A DNA stretch of 64,000 bases from the NCBI GenBank assembly GCA_954871525.1, contig OX940868.1, positions 27,895,056 to 27,959,055 on the forward strand, read 5' to 3'. The position numbers and the translations under genes are program-made. Below, piece by piece: positions 39,058 through 48,870 of the stretch. The first letter of the stretch is position 1. Every line of letters begins with the position of its first letter. This DNA comes from Parietaria judaica. Lineage: Eukaryota > Streptophyta > Magnoliopsida > Rosales > Urticaceae. The notes beneath the pieces were generated by a model. The model was not told where the DNA came from and ran no database searches. It saw only the letters and a list, made by a program, of their open reading frames with translations.

Positions 39058-39911
39058 TGTTGACGTGGTTTCCCACCTCAATCAGTCAAGTGTGACTTGT
39101 GAGTGTATGATATTTTTGGATGAAGCAATTTGGTGGAATTCGATCTCTCACGTTGCAAGCTCACGATTCACTCACGATATATGTATAAGTATATAAGCAG
39201 TATAAATGAGACGAGGGATTTTTTATAGAGGTTCGTCCCAAAGCGGTAGTTGACTACTTCCTCTGTTAGTTTATTGCGACAATGAACATAGACGGATAGC
39301 TACAGGCAGCTAGATCACGTCTGAGAGTAAGAAGGAATAGAGAAAGAAAGAAAGAACACAATAAGATCTCAAAATGACAAGAATGCCGGGTAGAAACTCT
39401 TCAGTGTATTCTCTCGAGGTTGTAAGTATGCGTGTGTGTTGATCTGAGCTTGAGCTTGGCATTTATAGACTTCAATTCTTCCCGTTGAACTTCCAGGAAT
39501 CGAGGAGTCTTCACTCCGTGCTGACCGGGTTGAATGGTCGATCTGGCTACACGTGTCCCACGACTTCGTTCTAGTCGTCGCGTTTGAATTATGCCCGTTG
39601 GAGACTTGACTCCGTGCTCCTGGTCTTCCGTCTGGGTTTGAAACATGATGCCGGGTAGAGAATATGACGACTCTACCCTCGTCTTTCTGGGCTGCTACCG
39701 AGTGGATTTGGGCTTTAGAACTCATTGGGCCGAGTAGCCTATGTCCATTGGTTCTTGGTCTGACTGAGAATCTCTTTGGGCTTCTTCAAATGGGCTTTTA
39801 CGAATACCAGTTTATTTCTTTAAATCCTTTTATCATAGTTTGTAAATTTAATTAATTCGCAACCTTAGCACTTTATGTCACATTAAATAATGACGAATTT
39901 GTACATCAACA
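39058..39911 (-). repeat. 3' LTR of the Gypsy element
   Basis: 854 bp, matching 47048-47901 with three mismatches seen (early CCCACC/CCCGCC, GAAGCAA/GAAGAAA, late AAATCC/AAAGCC). Confidence 0.95.
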
Positions 39912-39925
39912 GTTAGCCCCCTACT
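39912..39925 (-). other. Polypurine tract of the Gypsy element
   Basis: On the minus strand AGTAGGGGGCTAAC lies directly before the 3' LTR. Confidence 0.75.
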
Positions 39926-40260
39926 ATAAAAAATACGAAGTAAATTTTATAGTATTTACTCGATGAAATCATGTAAAATTCGTGCCGGATAGGATTAATT
40001 AAATTTGCGACTTTTGCCGCAAATCTGCATAATCCGGGCAGGATTTTGGATAATTTCGAGATCAGATGGACGGATAGGGTCTTGAAGCTGTAACCGTCGC
40101 TTCGAATTTTGGGCGGGAACAGTTACAACACGTGTCCCATTTTGCGGAGTTCGAAGGGAATAAACTCTTCACATTCTCCTGACACAGCTGTCGTGCTGAC
40201 GTGTCGCCGGATAGCTCGCTGATCTCAACCGTAGGATGAGGTTTGTTGCGTTTTTTGAGG

Positions 40261-40303
40261 AAACCCTAACCGTAGGATCAGCGACAATTTTTGAGTATAA
40301 ATA
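40261..40303 (+). promoter_or_regulatory. Promoter of the antisense gene: telo-box and TATA box
   Basis: AAACCCTAA at 40261-40269 and TATAAATA at 40296-40303 lie inside the Gypsy element, facing opposite to its own transcription. An AAGGTAACC donor-like site near 40367 may begin an intron in the 5' leader. Confidence 0.65.
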
Positions 40304-40705
40304 CTCGAGTGATTCGCATTAAATGGGCACGTCTCTTCAGCTTCAGCCCGTCGCACGTCTTTCGAAGGTAACCTCTTTCTCTTTCCTCTATTTATACTCT
40401 GTGTGGTATTCGAATACCATTTTCGAATTTTTAGAGAGAGAAATACTTCGAGTTCTAGTGAGATAAACTCTGCGAATCGCCATTGGAGGTACTTTGAGGT
40501 CTTATCTTCGTCGTCTTCTTCATCGCTCTCGTAGGGGATTCAGGTTCTAGTTTCTTCTTCGCTTTTCTCTGTGAGTCTGTTTGGAGATTGTTCTAGGTTT
40601 CTAGATATTATTTTTCTTGTTTTCTTGGATCTTCGTACCTTCCGGTTTCTGGGTTTTTGTGCTCGTCTAGATTACTTTTGGTTTTTTCTAAACTATTCTT
40701 ATAAG

Positions 40706-43532
40706 ATGGGTCCTAAGAAGACGGTCTAGAAATGGCAAACGGAGTTTCTGACTACAGATTCTCCTAAGTCAGTTCTGAAACCTAAGGATCTGGTTAGGAT
40801 CCGGGTAGAGTATAAGATACCTTTGTCGATAGAGCTTAGGTTACCGGGTCCAGATGAACATGCCGACGAGCAGAACTCGGACGGCTGGATCTGTGTTTAC
40901 CAGAGGTTTTTTGAGTCCGGGGGGCTTAGATTTCCTATTCCCGAGCTCATCCTAAGGTACCTTAGTTACCTAGGGGTTTCTATCGGGCAACTTAGCCCGA
41001 ATTCTATCCGGATCTTGATGGCCCTGCTTGTCCGGTCCCACGAATGTTTGTATTCACTTACAATCTGGGACTTGTTGACGGGCTTGGTCATCAAGGCCAA
41101 CGGTCAGGCCAAGGGTAGGTTTTTCCTATCCGTCAAGGAAGGGGAGATCATAACCGGTCTTCCCAAGAAGGAGAGTGCTTGGACCCACAAGTATTTCTTC
41201 TTCATGGCCGGTCAGGAAACGCTCGGTTCTTGGCCGGGCTATAGGAATGAATGGGTCCACGAGATAGGTAAGATTCTGGGTTGGGTTTTCTACTTTTTTC
41301 TATTCGGCTGTTTTTATGTGTTTGCTAATTTTTTTGTCTTCATCTTGTGCAGTCGAGGACCCTGAGAAGCCTAAGTCTCGTCCGATTACGGAGGAGTGGA
41401 AGGCTTTGAAGAGGAAGCTGTTTCCTAACGGTCCGGAGCTGTGGTCGAACTTCACGAAAGAGAGGTTCGAAGCTACCGGGCTTTCGGTTGAGTCTGACGA
41501 GGAGGAGTTTCCGGGTATAAATCTTAAATCTGTCTTTTTGGTTTTGTTTCGTATTTGTCTACCTTATTTTTTCTAAGTATGGATTTTTGACGTGTAGAGG
41601 ATATGGACGCTCTTCGCCCGAAGGGTCAGAGTCTTCGTCAGAAGCGGAGACAGGAGGGTCAAACCGGAGGTTCGGCCTCTGCTGGAGCTGCTCGTCAGGA
41701 GACGAGCAAACGGGTTGAGGAGAGGGGGCCTGGCGCGTCTGCGCCGGCCAAGGCTGCTCGTCAGGAGACGAGTAGGAGGAATGATGAGACTCCTGCTCGG
41801 GAGCCTCTTGCTGAGGTCGCCTCTGGGGCGACCAAGAAGAAGGATGTCGTCGAACTTTCCGACGACGGGGAGAGCACCCCGGAGGTCACGCCTTTGGCGA
41901 AGCCTTTGGAGAGGTAGGTTGTCCCTTCTTCTGCTCCTGCTCGTCCTTCCAAGGGCGCGATCCGTCCTTCTCAGGACGGAGCTGCTCCGAGGACGGGCTC
42001 AGAGGTGGCCGCGAAGAGGCCGCACGAAGGAGAGGATTCTGGGGTCCGGAAGAAGGCGAAGGGGGATCCGGCCCCGAAGGAGGTGGTGAGGAGAGACTCA
42101 GTCCCGAAAGGAGGCGCGAGGGCCTTGGAGAAGGGTAAGGGGGTTGCTCGGGAGAGCGAACGCCCGAAGGAGGCCTCCCGAGGTGAGGCGAGGGAGACGG
42201 GGTTGGCTCCCCCGGTGGTTGAAGGGCAGGCTAGGGAGAAGATGGTCTCCCGGAAGGCGGGGTGCACCTGGATGGGGGACAAGGGTCTCCACAAGGCACC
42301 TAAGGTGGCGGCCGGTCTTCTCCGACAGATTACGAATGGTGGGGTTGGCAGGGTCCCTAGGAGTATCGCGGAGAAGAGGCCGTACAAGGATATGGCCGCG
42401 GCTACAACTCTGGTAAGTGTTGTCGGCTTTAGGTTTGGGTGTTTACTTTACTCTTTTTTTTTTCTAACTTTGGTTTTTGGACGTGCAGCTCGTCGCCTCC
42501 ATCAACGACATGGTCCTCGATTATGAGGACCAATTGTATGAGGCTAGAGAGGGTGCGCAAGCCTCCGAGCAGCTTGCGCTGAAGGAGAGGGAGTTGGCTG
42601 ATGCCGTGGAGAGCATTCGGGTGAAGGCGGAGTAGATCGTCGTGATGGGCAGGAAGGTCGCCGCCAGTGATGCTCGGATCAAGGGGCTCGGGAATACGGT
42701 CGTCGATCTCCGGGAGAAGCTGTCAAACGCTACCCGAACGATTGAGGAGGCTCAAGGCGTGAGCGAGGCGGCCGCCAGACAGATGCTGGCCTCTGACGCG
42801 GCCAAAGGACGGGCAGAGGAGTTGGCCAAGAGGAAGGAGGAGGAGGCCTTGGCCTTGAAGGAGGACGTGCAGCGCCTTGCTGCCGAGCTGGCTGAAGCCC
42901 GGCAACGATCCGCTGATCGCGAGGCTGAGAAGAAGGCTGTCCGTGCCCGATATCGCCGAAAGGTGGGGGAAAGGGACGCGCTAATCGCGTGGTACAAAGG
43001 TACGGCTGCTGACAACAGTTGCTTGGATCAAGCCGAAGGTTGCCTCGAGCTGATCCAAGACATCATTGACGGCAACGTCCAAGATTTCGAGGCTGAGAAG
43101 GAGGTCCTAGAAGGCAACGCTGCTCGCTACCAAGCTCTATTGGACGCGGTTCCGGCACCGCTGATAGGGTCTCCGGCTCTGTCTCCAGATGCCGAGCTGA
43201 CCGATGTTCGTCTTGTAGATCTGAGCCTTCGGTCCGAGCAATCATCCGCCAAGGAGTCCGCTTCCGAAGATCCCGCCATCGAGCCCGTCGTTGAAGATCC
43301 CGTGGCCAGAGAGGCCGTCATTGGTGAGCCCACCTTGCCCGCCGTGTATGAGCCCGCCGTTGCCGAGGAGACCGTCGCTGAGGAGGTCGCCTTCGAAGAG
43401 CCGATCCTGGACGAGCCCGCCGTCGCCGAGGAGACTGCCGAGCATGGAGCCCAAGCCGGCGAAGGAGAAGGAGAAGAGAAGGAGGAGGAGGAGGACCGAG
43501 AGGTCGTGGGGGTACCCGGGGTTGACACATAG
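40706..43532 (+). pseudogene. Antisense spliced gene of the Gypsy element (gypsy-type transposon domain, Transposase_28-like)
   Basis: Four exons by phase and splice signals: 40706-41267, 41353-41514, 41598-42412 and 42489-43532 (861 codons). The N-terminal domain (WICVYQRFFESGG, FPIPELILRYLSYL, QLSPNSIRILMALL, GRFFLSVKEGEII) matches the plant 'putative gypsy type transposon' family (PF04195). The middle is a low-complexity basic/acidic region with AARQETSKR repeats. Exon 4 is a long predicted coiled coil (EELAKRKEEEALALKEDVQR and onward) with an acidic Glu/Ala/Pro tail. Three stops break the frame: TAG at 40727, 41915 and 42633. Splice sites are still good. Function is unknown even for intact relatives. 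Confidence 0.8.
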
Positions 43533-44045
43533 AGTGTCCCCCAATTTTTTTTTTGTTTTTCGATTAATAAGGCCTCAGGCCAAAACAATTTCTATGGGCA
43601 AGTCTACGGCGACTTGAACCCTTTTTTTTGTAAGGTTTTGGATATGCCCGCGGTTAGGGCCTTTGCTATTTTTTTTTATTATATATCATGCTCGTCATTT
43701 CCTTGCTATACTCTAATTTTTTTTTTTTTGCTATATACCATTTGACTATTTGCCTGTGTTTCTAAGTTAATTTTCTAATCGTACTTTTCTATATATGCTT
43801 TTCTATCTGAGGTTCCGAATGTCCTGTCGTATGCTAGGATAAATAACAAAAGATTGAAGATTTGAAATTTGCTAAGTATAAAAAATGCACGGGTACCTTT
43901 TGTCGTCGTGCTCTTTTGACACTTCTCGTCTAGTCTGTTCTGTCCGTCCATCACAATGTTCCGCAGGTCGTGCTTTCTGAAAAACACATTTGTAAAAACC
44001 AGACGTATGTTGTTACATATCTTTTCAAGGGGGTTAGGCTTGTTT
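43533..44045. other. Noncoding spacer of the Gypsy element
   Basis: 3' flank of the antisense gene, T-rich, with no conserved frame. Confidence 0.6.
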
Positions 44046-44302
44046 CCTTAAGGGACGGGTTGGATGCCCGTTTAGGTTTTTTACCCGGATAGGCTTGTTG
44101 CCCTATATGACGGGTTGGTTACCCGGGTAGGCTTGTTGCCTTATGCAATGGGTTTGTTACCCGGGTAGGTTTGTTACCTTATGTGGGGATTTGTTACCCG
44201 GATAGGTTTGTTACCTTCTGTGATAGGTCTGTTACCCGGGTAGGTTTGTTACCTTAAGTGATGGGTCTGTTACCCGGGTAGGCCTGTCGCCTTGACGGGG
44301 GT
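44046..44302 (-). repeat. Tandem repeats in the Gypsy 3' untranslated region
   Basis: Six to seven diverged units of roughly 37-40 bp share the phrase 'TTACCCGGGTAGG.TTGTTACCTTA.GTGA.GGGT'. They lie between the integrase stop and the antisense gene. Short tandem arrays in this location are known in Tat-lineage elements and can seed satellites. Confidence 0.85.
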
Positions 44303-44481
44303 TTTGGGACATTTTTTCCTTTTAGGCCGGTTCTATTGAGTCTTGCGATTCATGGTTCTCGGGCCTATTTGGTTTTGGGTTTGGATTGAGACTGCGCCCA
44401 TCGTTTAGGATGGGCTGCCTACGTACCCCAAATTTGGGGATCAAGTCATTACGTAGTTCAGGGGAGACCGGGTAGGTCGGG

Positions 44482-46246
44482 TTAGGCGTAGTATTTCCTT
44501 AAGTGCATGGCATTCCAGCTGCGGAGGACTCTTGTTCCGTCCGGAGTGGCTAGCCGGTATACTCCAGGTTTTACTACTTCGGTGACGATGTAAGGTCCTT
44601 CCCAGTTAGCCCCGAGCTTGCCCGCATTCAGCTCGGCGGTGTTCTGGAAAACTTTTCTGAGGACCAACTCTCCCACTATGAATTTTCGACGTTTGACCTT
44701 TGAATTATAGTACCTAGCTATCGAGTTTTGATAGTTGGCAATTCTTATCAAAGCTTGTTCTCGTCTTTCGTCGATGTAGTCGAGCTGGTCTTCCCTCATT
44801 TCGTCGTTGAGTTCTGCGTCCAAAGGGGCGAATTCCCTTCGAAGGCTGGGTGTCTCTATCTCTGCTGGTATTACGGCCTCAGTGCCGTGTACCATTGAGA
44901 AAGGGGTTTCCCCGGTGGCCCTACGCGGGGTAGTTCTGTAGGACCAGAGGACTCCTATGAGCTCGTCTGCCCATCGTCCTTTTTTGGTGTCTAGGCGTCT
45001 CTTGATTCCGTCCACTATTACCCGGTTAGCTACTTCGGCTTGACCATTGCCTTGAGGATATCTCGGAGTGGATGTGTTCAAGGATATTTTCCAGTTTATG
45101 CAGAAGTTTTGGAATCTCGTTGAAATGAATTGTGGTCCATTGTCAGCTATTATCTCTTTTGGGAGGCCGAATCTGCTGATGATGTTTTTCCATAGGAAAT
45201 TTTCTACATCAACATCTTTAATGTTTGCGTATGATTCTGCCTCCACCCATTTTGAGAAGTAGTCGGTCACGACGAGTAGGAACCTCTTCCCGGCCGGGGC
45301 CAGGGGGAACGGTCCTACTATGTCCATGGACCATTTCATGAACGGGTACGGGACTGAGACTGATGAGAGTTCTTCTGCTGGTCTATGTATGGACGGGGAG
45401 TGTCTTTGGCATTTGTCGCACCTTTTGGCGTAGTTTTCACTGTCCGCCAACATAGTGGCCCAGAAAAAACCTTGCCTTTTTGCTTTATTTGCTAAAGATC
45501 TTCCTCCCGAATGGTTGCCGCATTCTCCCGAATGGATTTCGTGAAGTACTATTTGGGCTTCGGTCTTTCCTAGGCACCTTAGGTAGGGTCCGGTATAGCT
45601 ACGTTTGTACAATTTTTCCCCGATCATGCAAAATCTAGCGCTCTGGATCCTTAGTTTCCTAGCTTTTTGCTTGTCTCGAGGTTTGGCTCCGGTTAGGATG
45701 TAGTTAATGATTGGGGTCCTCCAATCATCTTCTTCCATTTGGATATTGCAAACTTCGCGGGTTACGCTGGGTTCGTCTATCATTTCGACCGGGATTATCC
45801 TTTTGACCTCGGGGTCCGAAGTCGAAGCTAACCCGGCCAGTGCGTCTGCTGACGCGTTTTCACTCCTCGGTATTTGGACTATTTCGACGTGTTCGAATTG
45901 TTGAATTAAGCCTTTTACTACCGAGAGGTATTTTTCCATCCTGTCATCTCGGCTAGCATACTCGCCACTGATCTGACTGGTAACTAGTTTTGAGTCGGAG
46001 TGGGCCCTTACTTTCCGGGCTCCCACGGCTTTTGCTAGTTTGAGGCCGGCGATGAGGGCCTCGTACTCGGTCTCGTTGTTTGTCGCGTGGAATTTCAATC
46101 GAAATGATTGTTCCAACACTTCTCCCGTGGGGGATATCAAACGAATTCCGATCCCGGATCCGCCTTGGTTTGACGCGCCGTCGACTTCGAGTTTCCATTC
46201 TCCGTTCTCGTGGCCCTCTTTTGAACCGTCGGCTGGTAATTCGATT
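44482..46246 (-). CDS. pol: Gypsy archaeal-type RNase H and integrase
   Basis: The long frame begins after a frameshift at 46247-46252. First is a plant Tat-type additional RNase H (WKLEVDGASNQGGSGIGI, NETEYEALIAGLKLA, HSDSKLVTSQISGEY, SADALAGLAS). Integrase follows with an HHCC finger (HSGECGNHSG..CDKCQRHS) and a DDE core: MDIVGPFP, ADNGPQFIS and the Glu in GNGQAEVANR. A C-terminal module has WEGPYIVTEVVKPGVYRL and stops at 44482. This part is well preserved. It would be made only as part of a longer polyprotein, which is broken upstream. Confidence 0.9.
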
Positions 46247-46560
46247 AAAAAAGTCAGCCAATACTTGTGATTTCGCACAGGTTCGGATCTTGTATTCTAT
46301 GTCGAATTCGCTCAATTCGACGGCCCATTTCGTGAGCCTTCCCGATTGATTCGGGCTGTGGAGGATGATTCTCAAAGGTTGGGTCGTCATTACCATGATG
46401 GTATGGGACTGAAAGTAAGGCCGAAGCTTCCTCGCTGTGGTTATCATTGCTAGCGCGAGTTTTTCTATTGCCGGGTATCTGGTTTCAGCGTCTTCCAAAG
46501 ATTTGCTGATGTAGAAGATCGGCTTTGCTCGTACCCCGATTGTCGGTTTTGGGGTCCCGG
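46247..46560 (-). pseudogene. pol: End of Gypsy reverse transcriptase / RNase H, frameshifted
   Basis: The sequence enters the family's RT-RNase H region abruptly at GVRAKPIFYISKSLEDAETR and continues RYPAIEKLALAMITTARKL to WAVELSEFDIEYKIR. A six-base A run on the plus strand (46247-46252, T run in the gene) is one base too long: the following IELPADG lies in the next frame. RT catalytic motifs (YxDD) are absent because the upstream part is deleted. Confidence 0.85.
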
Positions 46561-46983
46561 GCGTTGGTGACTGCTCGAAGCAACGTTCCCCGCGTTAGAC
46601 GGGTAGAGACCCGTCAAGGGGGTAAAAAGGGGTGTTCCTGTTTCAGGAGGCGGGGGAGGTGTTGCGGGCCTAGGGCCGCTGGGTAGTCGGGGCTGGTTTC
46701 GCCTTGGCGCTTGTGGGTTGTCCACGTCGGCGAAGTCGAAGTGGACTGCGTCAAGCCCGGTCCGGCCTTGATACCCAGAGTTTTGCCCCGGATCAGTCCG
46801 GCTAGCGTTCTGACGACGCTCATTTCGGGCTTGGTTGGCTTCCAGAGAGTCGAGTCGTTGGCGCAGCTCTCGATTCTTCGCAGCGCTAGCCTCTAGCTGA
46901 GATTGTAAGTTGCTTGATTCCGTGTTTGGATCCGGGTTGTTCACCTCAGACCCGTTCACGGTTACGACTTCGTTGTTGCTCAT
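46545..46983 (-). pseudogene. gag: Gypsy gag N-terminal part, truncated
   Basis: The ATG at 46983 begins MSNNEVVTVNGSE. A Glu/Arg-rich coiled segment (ASAAKNRELRQRLDSLEANQ) and a Pro-rich segment (RPATPPPPPETG) follow. The core Gag capsid region and zinc knuckle are missing. The frame runs into RT sequence out of phase near 46545-46560 and stops at 46465. This is a deletion joint. Confidence 0.75.
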
Positions 46984-47029
46984 GTTCGTGGAGTGCTTTG
47001 AGCTTTTAGGAGTTAGCGAGATCAATTTC

Positions 47030-47044
47030 CCACAGACGGCGCCA
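47030..47044 (-). other. Primer binding site of the Gypsy element
   Basis: On the minus strand TGGCGCCGTCTGTGG begins three bases inside the 5' LTR end. TGGCGCC-type sites are common in plant Gypsy elements. Confidence 0.8.
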
Positions 47045-47047
47045 AAC

Positions 47048-47901
47048 TGTTGACGTGGTTTCCCGCCTCAATCAGTCAAGTGTGACTTGTGAGTGTATGA
47101 TATTTTTGGATGAAGAAATTTGGTGGAATTCGATCTCTCACGTTGCAAGCTCACGATTCACTCACGATATATGTATAAGTATATAAGCAGTATAAATGAG
47201 ACGAGGGATTTTTTATAGAGGTTCGTCCCAAAGCGGTAGTTGACTACTTCCTCTGTTAGTTTATTGCGACAATGAACATAGACGGATAGCTACAGGCAGC
47301 TAGATCACGTCTGAGAGTAAGAAGGAATAGAGAAAGAAAGAAAGAACACAATAAGATCTCAAAATGACAAGAATGCCGGGTAGAAACTCTTCAGTGTATT
47401 CTCTCGAGGTTGTAAGTATGCGTGTGTGTTGATCTGAGCTTGAGCTTGGCATTTATAGACTTCAATTCTTCCCGTTGAACTTCCAGGAATCGAGGAGTCT
47501 TCACTCCGTGCTGACCGGGTTGAATGGTCGATCTGGCTACACGTGTCCCACGACTTCGTTCTAGTCGTCGCGTTTGAATTATGCCCGTTGGAGACTTGAC
47601 TCCGTGCTCCTGGTCTTCCGTCTGGGTTTGAAACATGATGCCGGGTAGAGAATATGACGACTCTACCCTCGTCTTTCTGGGCTGCTACCGAGTGGATTTG
47701 GGCTTTAGAACTCATTGGGCCGAGTAGCCTATGTCCATTGGTTCTTGGTCTGACTGAGAATCTCTTTGGGCTTCTTCAAATGGGCTTTTACGAATACCAG
47801 TTTATTTCTTTAAAGCCTTTTATCATAGTTTGTAAATTTAATTAATTCGCAACCTTAGCACTTTATGTCACATTAAATAATGACGAATTTGTACATCAAC
47901 A
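47048..47901 (-). repeat. 5' LTR of the Gypsy element
   Basis: 854 bp with TG..CA ends; it adjoins the PBS, so it is the upstream LTR on the minus strand. Confidence 0.95.
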
Positions 47902-47906
47902 ATTGG

Positions 47907-47973
47907 TAGTTTATCCGCACGGAGGACTTACTAAAGATTTTCCACTTGCTACAAGATGCAATCTTAAAGTTTT

Positions 47974-48022
<49 letters not shown>

Positions 48023-48870
48023 TATGTCAAACTAATCATTTGGGACAAGGTTTGACTTTTCCACGACTATCTTCGATAATCTTCGATTATCCGTCTTGCC
48101 GGTAGTTATCAGCAAGACGTCCATACCAATACTTTTCTATGATTTTTGTCTAAAATCGGCAAACATCTTGAAAAATAACGAAAATATGGTCCTTTTCAAG
48201 AAATTTTTCACTTTCCGATAATTTTATTCGAGTATTTACATATGTGAGAGTGAGACTATATTTTATTTACCTATGTTTGAGTATGAAATGATTTTAGTTT
48301 TGACATTTTTAATATTTTATCAATATTATAATTTTCTATAAATATATTCTTAAAAATATTTTAGTGATTTTTTATCGATAATTCTCGATAAGTGTCGATA
48401 ATCCTCGATAAGTGTTGGTAACGATAATCTACAATGTTTGTTAGTTTTCCGTCGATTAATCGACAAGCAAACGATAAATTCGTCAAAAATTAGCAAGCGA
48501 TTTATCGGCAAATTCGTCAAGTTGAACGTTGCTTTGGGGAACAAAGACAAATCAAAAGCCTTTTGTTTCATGTCAAATAAAGTCGGCAAAATTTGATGAA
48601 GAGCTCGCGATATGTGATCAAATGCATCAACGCTGTACAATATTAATGGAGTACGTATCAGTATATGTATGTATGTATAACTCGTGATATACGTGCAATT
48701 TTTTCTCATCACTTTGACAAGCCGATGTGCTAGTTACAAAACTCAGGCCTAGACATAAAATGGGCAACTTTAACAATGATCTTTCCACTCTGCAAAAATA
48801 TCACTCTCACAGCAGGACCCGCGTCGCTAACAGTATCAAAATTACGTGATAAATCGGATGGCGCTTGACC
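47907..48870. other. Intergenic with (TA)n run and TCGATAA-rich stretch
   Basis: A pure TA dinucleotide run lies at 47977-48019. TCGATAA/TTATCGA-like words cluster at 48068-48090 and 48370-48500. No gene is seen. The 3' end of the sorting-nexin-like gene must lie at the right edge. Confidence 0.55.

Larger units (their letters stand above)
39058..47901 (-). mobile_element. Ty3/Gypsy LTR retrotransposon, Tat-like, internally deleted
   Basis: Two 854-bp LTRs (39058-39911 and 47048-47901) start TGTTGACG and end CATCAACA. I count three mismatches. Flanks are ATTAG (left) and ATTGG (right), a 5-bp duplication with one change. A PBS at the inner edge of the right LTR and a PPT beside the left LTR set the element on the minus strand. 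Gene order on that strand is gag, RT end, archaeal-type RNase H, integrase, then a long 3' region. That region holds tandem repeats and a spliced gene on the opposite strand, an arrangement known from Tat-lineage elements such as Grande. Most of RT, the protease and the end of gag are missing. Confidence 0.92.

Noticed and set aside
43127..43588. Minus-strand Ser/Ala/Gly-rich frame opposite exon 4 of the antisense gene
   Set aside because: It is a shadow of a GC-rich coding strand; the plus strand has the coiled-coil heptads and good splice context.
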